Source of the DNA: Paraglomus occultum | Lineage: Eukaryota; Glomeromycota; Glomeromycetes; Paraglomerales; Paraglomeraceae | Assembly (NCBI GenBank): GCA_910592205.1 | Contig: CAJVPJ010000251.1 | Span: forward strand, 1-31,991 | Direction of reading: 5' to 3' | Length of the DNA stretch: 31,991 bases | In this document: piece by piece, positions 31,519-31,991 of the stretch | How positions within the stretch are numbered: the stretch's first letter is position 1 | Layout of the letters: each line of letters opens with the position of its first letter | Notes under the pieces: generated by a model | The model's input: only the letters and a program-made list of their open reading frames with translations | Told to the model about the DNA's origin: nothing | Databases searched by the model: none | Made by a program: the position numbers and the translations under genes

Positions 31519-31991
31519 TTAAAAGTCTTCAAAAAGAGGTTGAGTCTCTAAATACAAGAAAAGCTTAGTGTTAACATTGTAAGTTGACTTATTTGTATCA
31601 ACAAGTATCCATACCTGCAGCTGAATCATAGCCATTTCTTGGTTTAGGTAAAGCTCCAGTAGGTAAGAGTGTGCTGGAATATTTACTCTCTTTCTCGAGA
31701 CGTGATAATGGCTTTACATCAGTATGATAAATAGTATTCCATTCGTTGTCACCATTTTTCACATTTTCCAAAAGCCTGTAAATAATGTCCCAAAGTGTCC
31801 TTGCATCAGGACGCTTATCAGGATCAGCATCACAACACCGCTCGGCAAGTTTCTTGTATTCATCTGGCGCAGAATCAGGCATCGACGGTCGTAGTCCCTC
31901 ACAAACACGCATCACCAAACATTTGTCAAACGACCAATCTCTAAATGGTGGTTCACCAGTAGCAATCAAATACATAATGATACCAAATGAA
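31519..31991 (-). CDS. Protein kinase of Glomeromycotina type, C-terminal part (cut by window edge)
   Basis: The gene enters from the right edge. The exon at 31991-31615 reads S-F-G-I-I-M-Y-L-I-A-T-G-E-P-P-F-R-D, then R-V-C-E-G-L-R-P, L-A-E-R-C-C-D-A-D-P-D-K-R-P and L-W-D-I-I. These are helices F to I of a TKL-type kinase C-lobe, with the invariant Arg in D-K-R-P. A polar tail with Y-S-S-T-L-L-P-T-G-A-L-P-K-P-R-N follows, typical of this fungal family. A GTATGG donor after 31615 and a TTTAG acceptor before 31547 join in phase 1 to a 29-base last exon (31547-31519) ending E-T-Q-P-L-F-E-D-F-stop. Without this splice the frame stops at 31598-31600. The catalytic loop lies outside the window, so activity cannot be judged. 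Confidence 0.8.

Overview
The window looks like AT-rich nuclear DNA from a filamentous fungus, most likely an arbuscular mycorrhizal fungus (Glomeromycotina). The evidence is: short GT-AG introns of about 60-180 nt, two genes of the greatly expanded Glomeromycotina kinase class (one with the N-terminal paired-cysteine C-x2-C / W-C-x2-C arm), a BTB-TLDc protein, and Tc1/mariner debris between genes. The species cannot be fixed from the sequence alone.

Layout. 1-219: 3' end of a Tc1-like transposase gene and its terminal repeat, cut by the window edge. 220-3680: intergenic DNA with old repeats, including two copies of a decayed protein-coding segment. About 3681-7340: a long, broken, intron-bearing relic of an HMT1/ABCB6-type vacuolar ABC half-transporter. 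7341-11981: intergenic, with a candidate 133-bp inverted-repeat element. 11982-13680 (+): a coiled-coil protein with a dynein-adaptor-like CC1 box and a hydrophobic C-terminal tail. 14879-16489 (+): BTB-BACK-TLDc protein. 16575-18906 (-): DH-PH RhoGEF, nine exons. 19158-19617 (+): rRNA-processing factor Cgr1, divergent from the RhoGEF across 251 bp. 19814-21980 (-): mitochondrial tRNA-modification GTPase Mss1/MnmE, nine exons. 23925-24359 (+): small protein with two SFP1/JAZF1-like C2H2 fingers. 25341-27707 (-): kinase-like protein, probably a pseudokinase, with coding repeats at both ends. 27708-30297: intergenic. About 30298-31087: a decayed Tc1-like element whose first 18 terminal bases match the terminus at the left edge. 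31519-31991 (-): 3' end of a second Glomeromycotina-type kinase gene.

The genes are not a functional cluster. They are independent housekeeping and signalling genes (ribosome biogenesis, mitochondrial translation, Rho signalling, probable organelle transport) between transposon remnants. Exon structures were assembled by hand from splice consensus, phase and recall of family motifs. No alignment was run. The most interesting objects are the CC1-box tail-anchored protein (possible fungal dynein adaptor), the pseudokinase with variable charged repeats, and the HMT1-like pseudogene.
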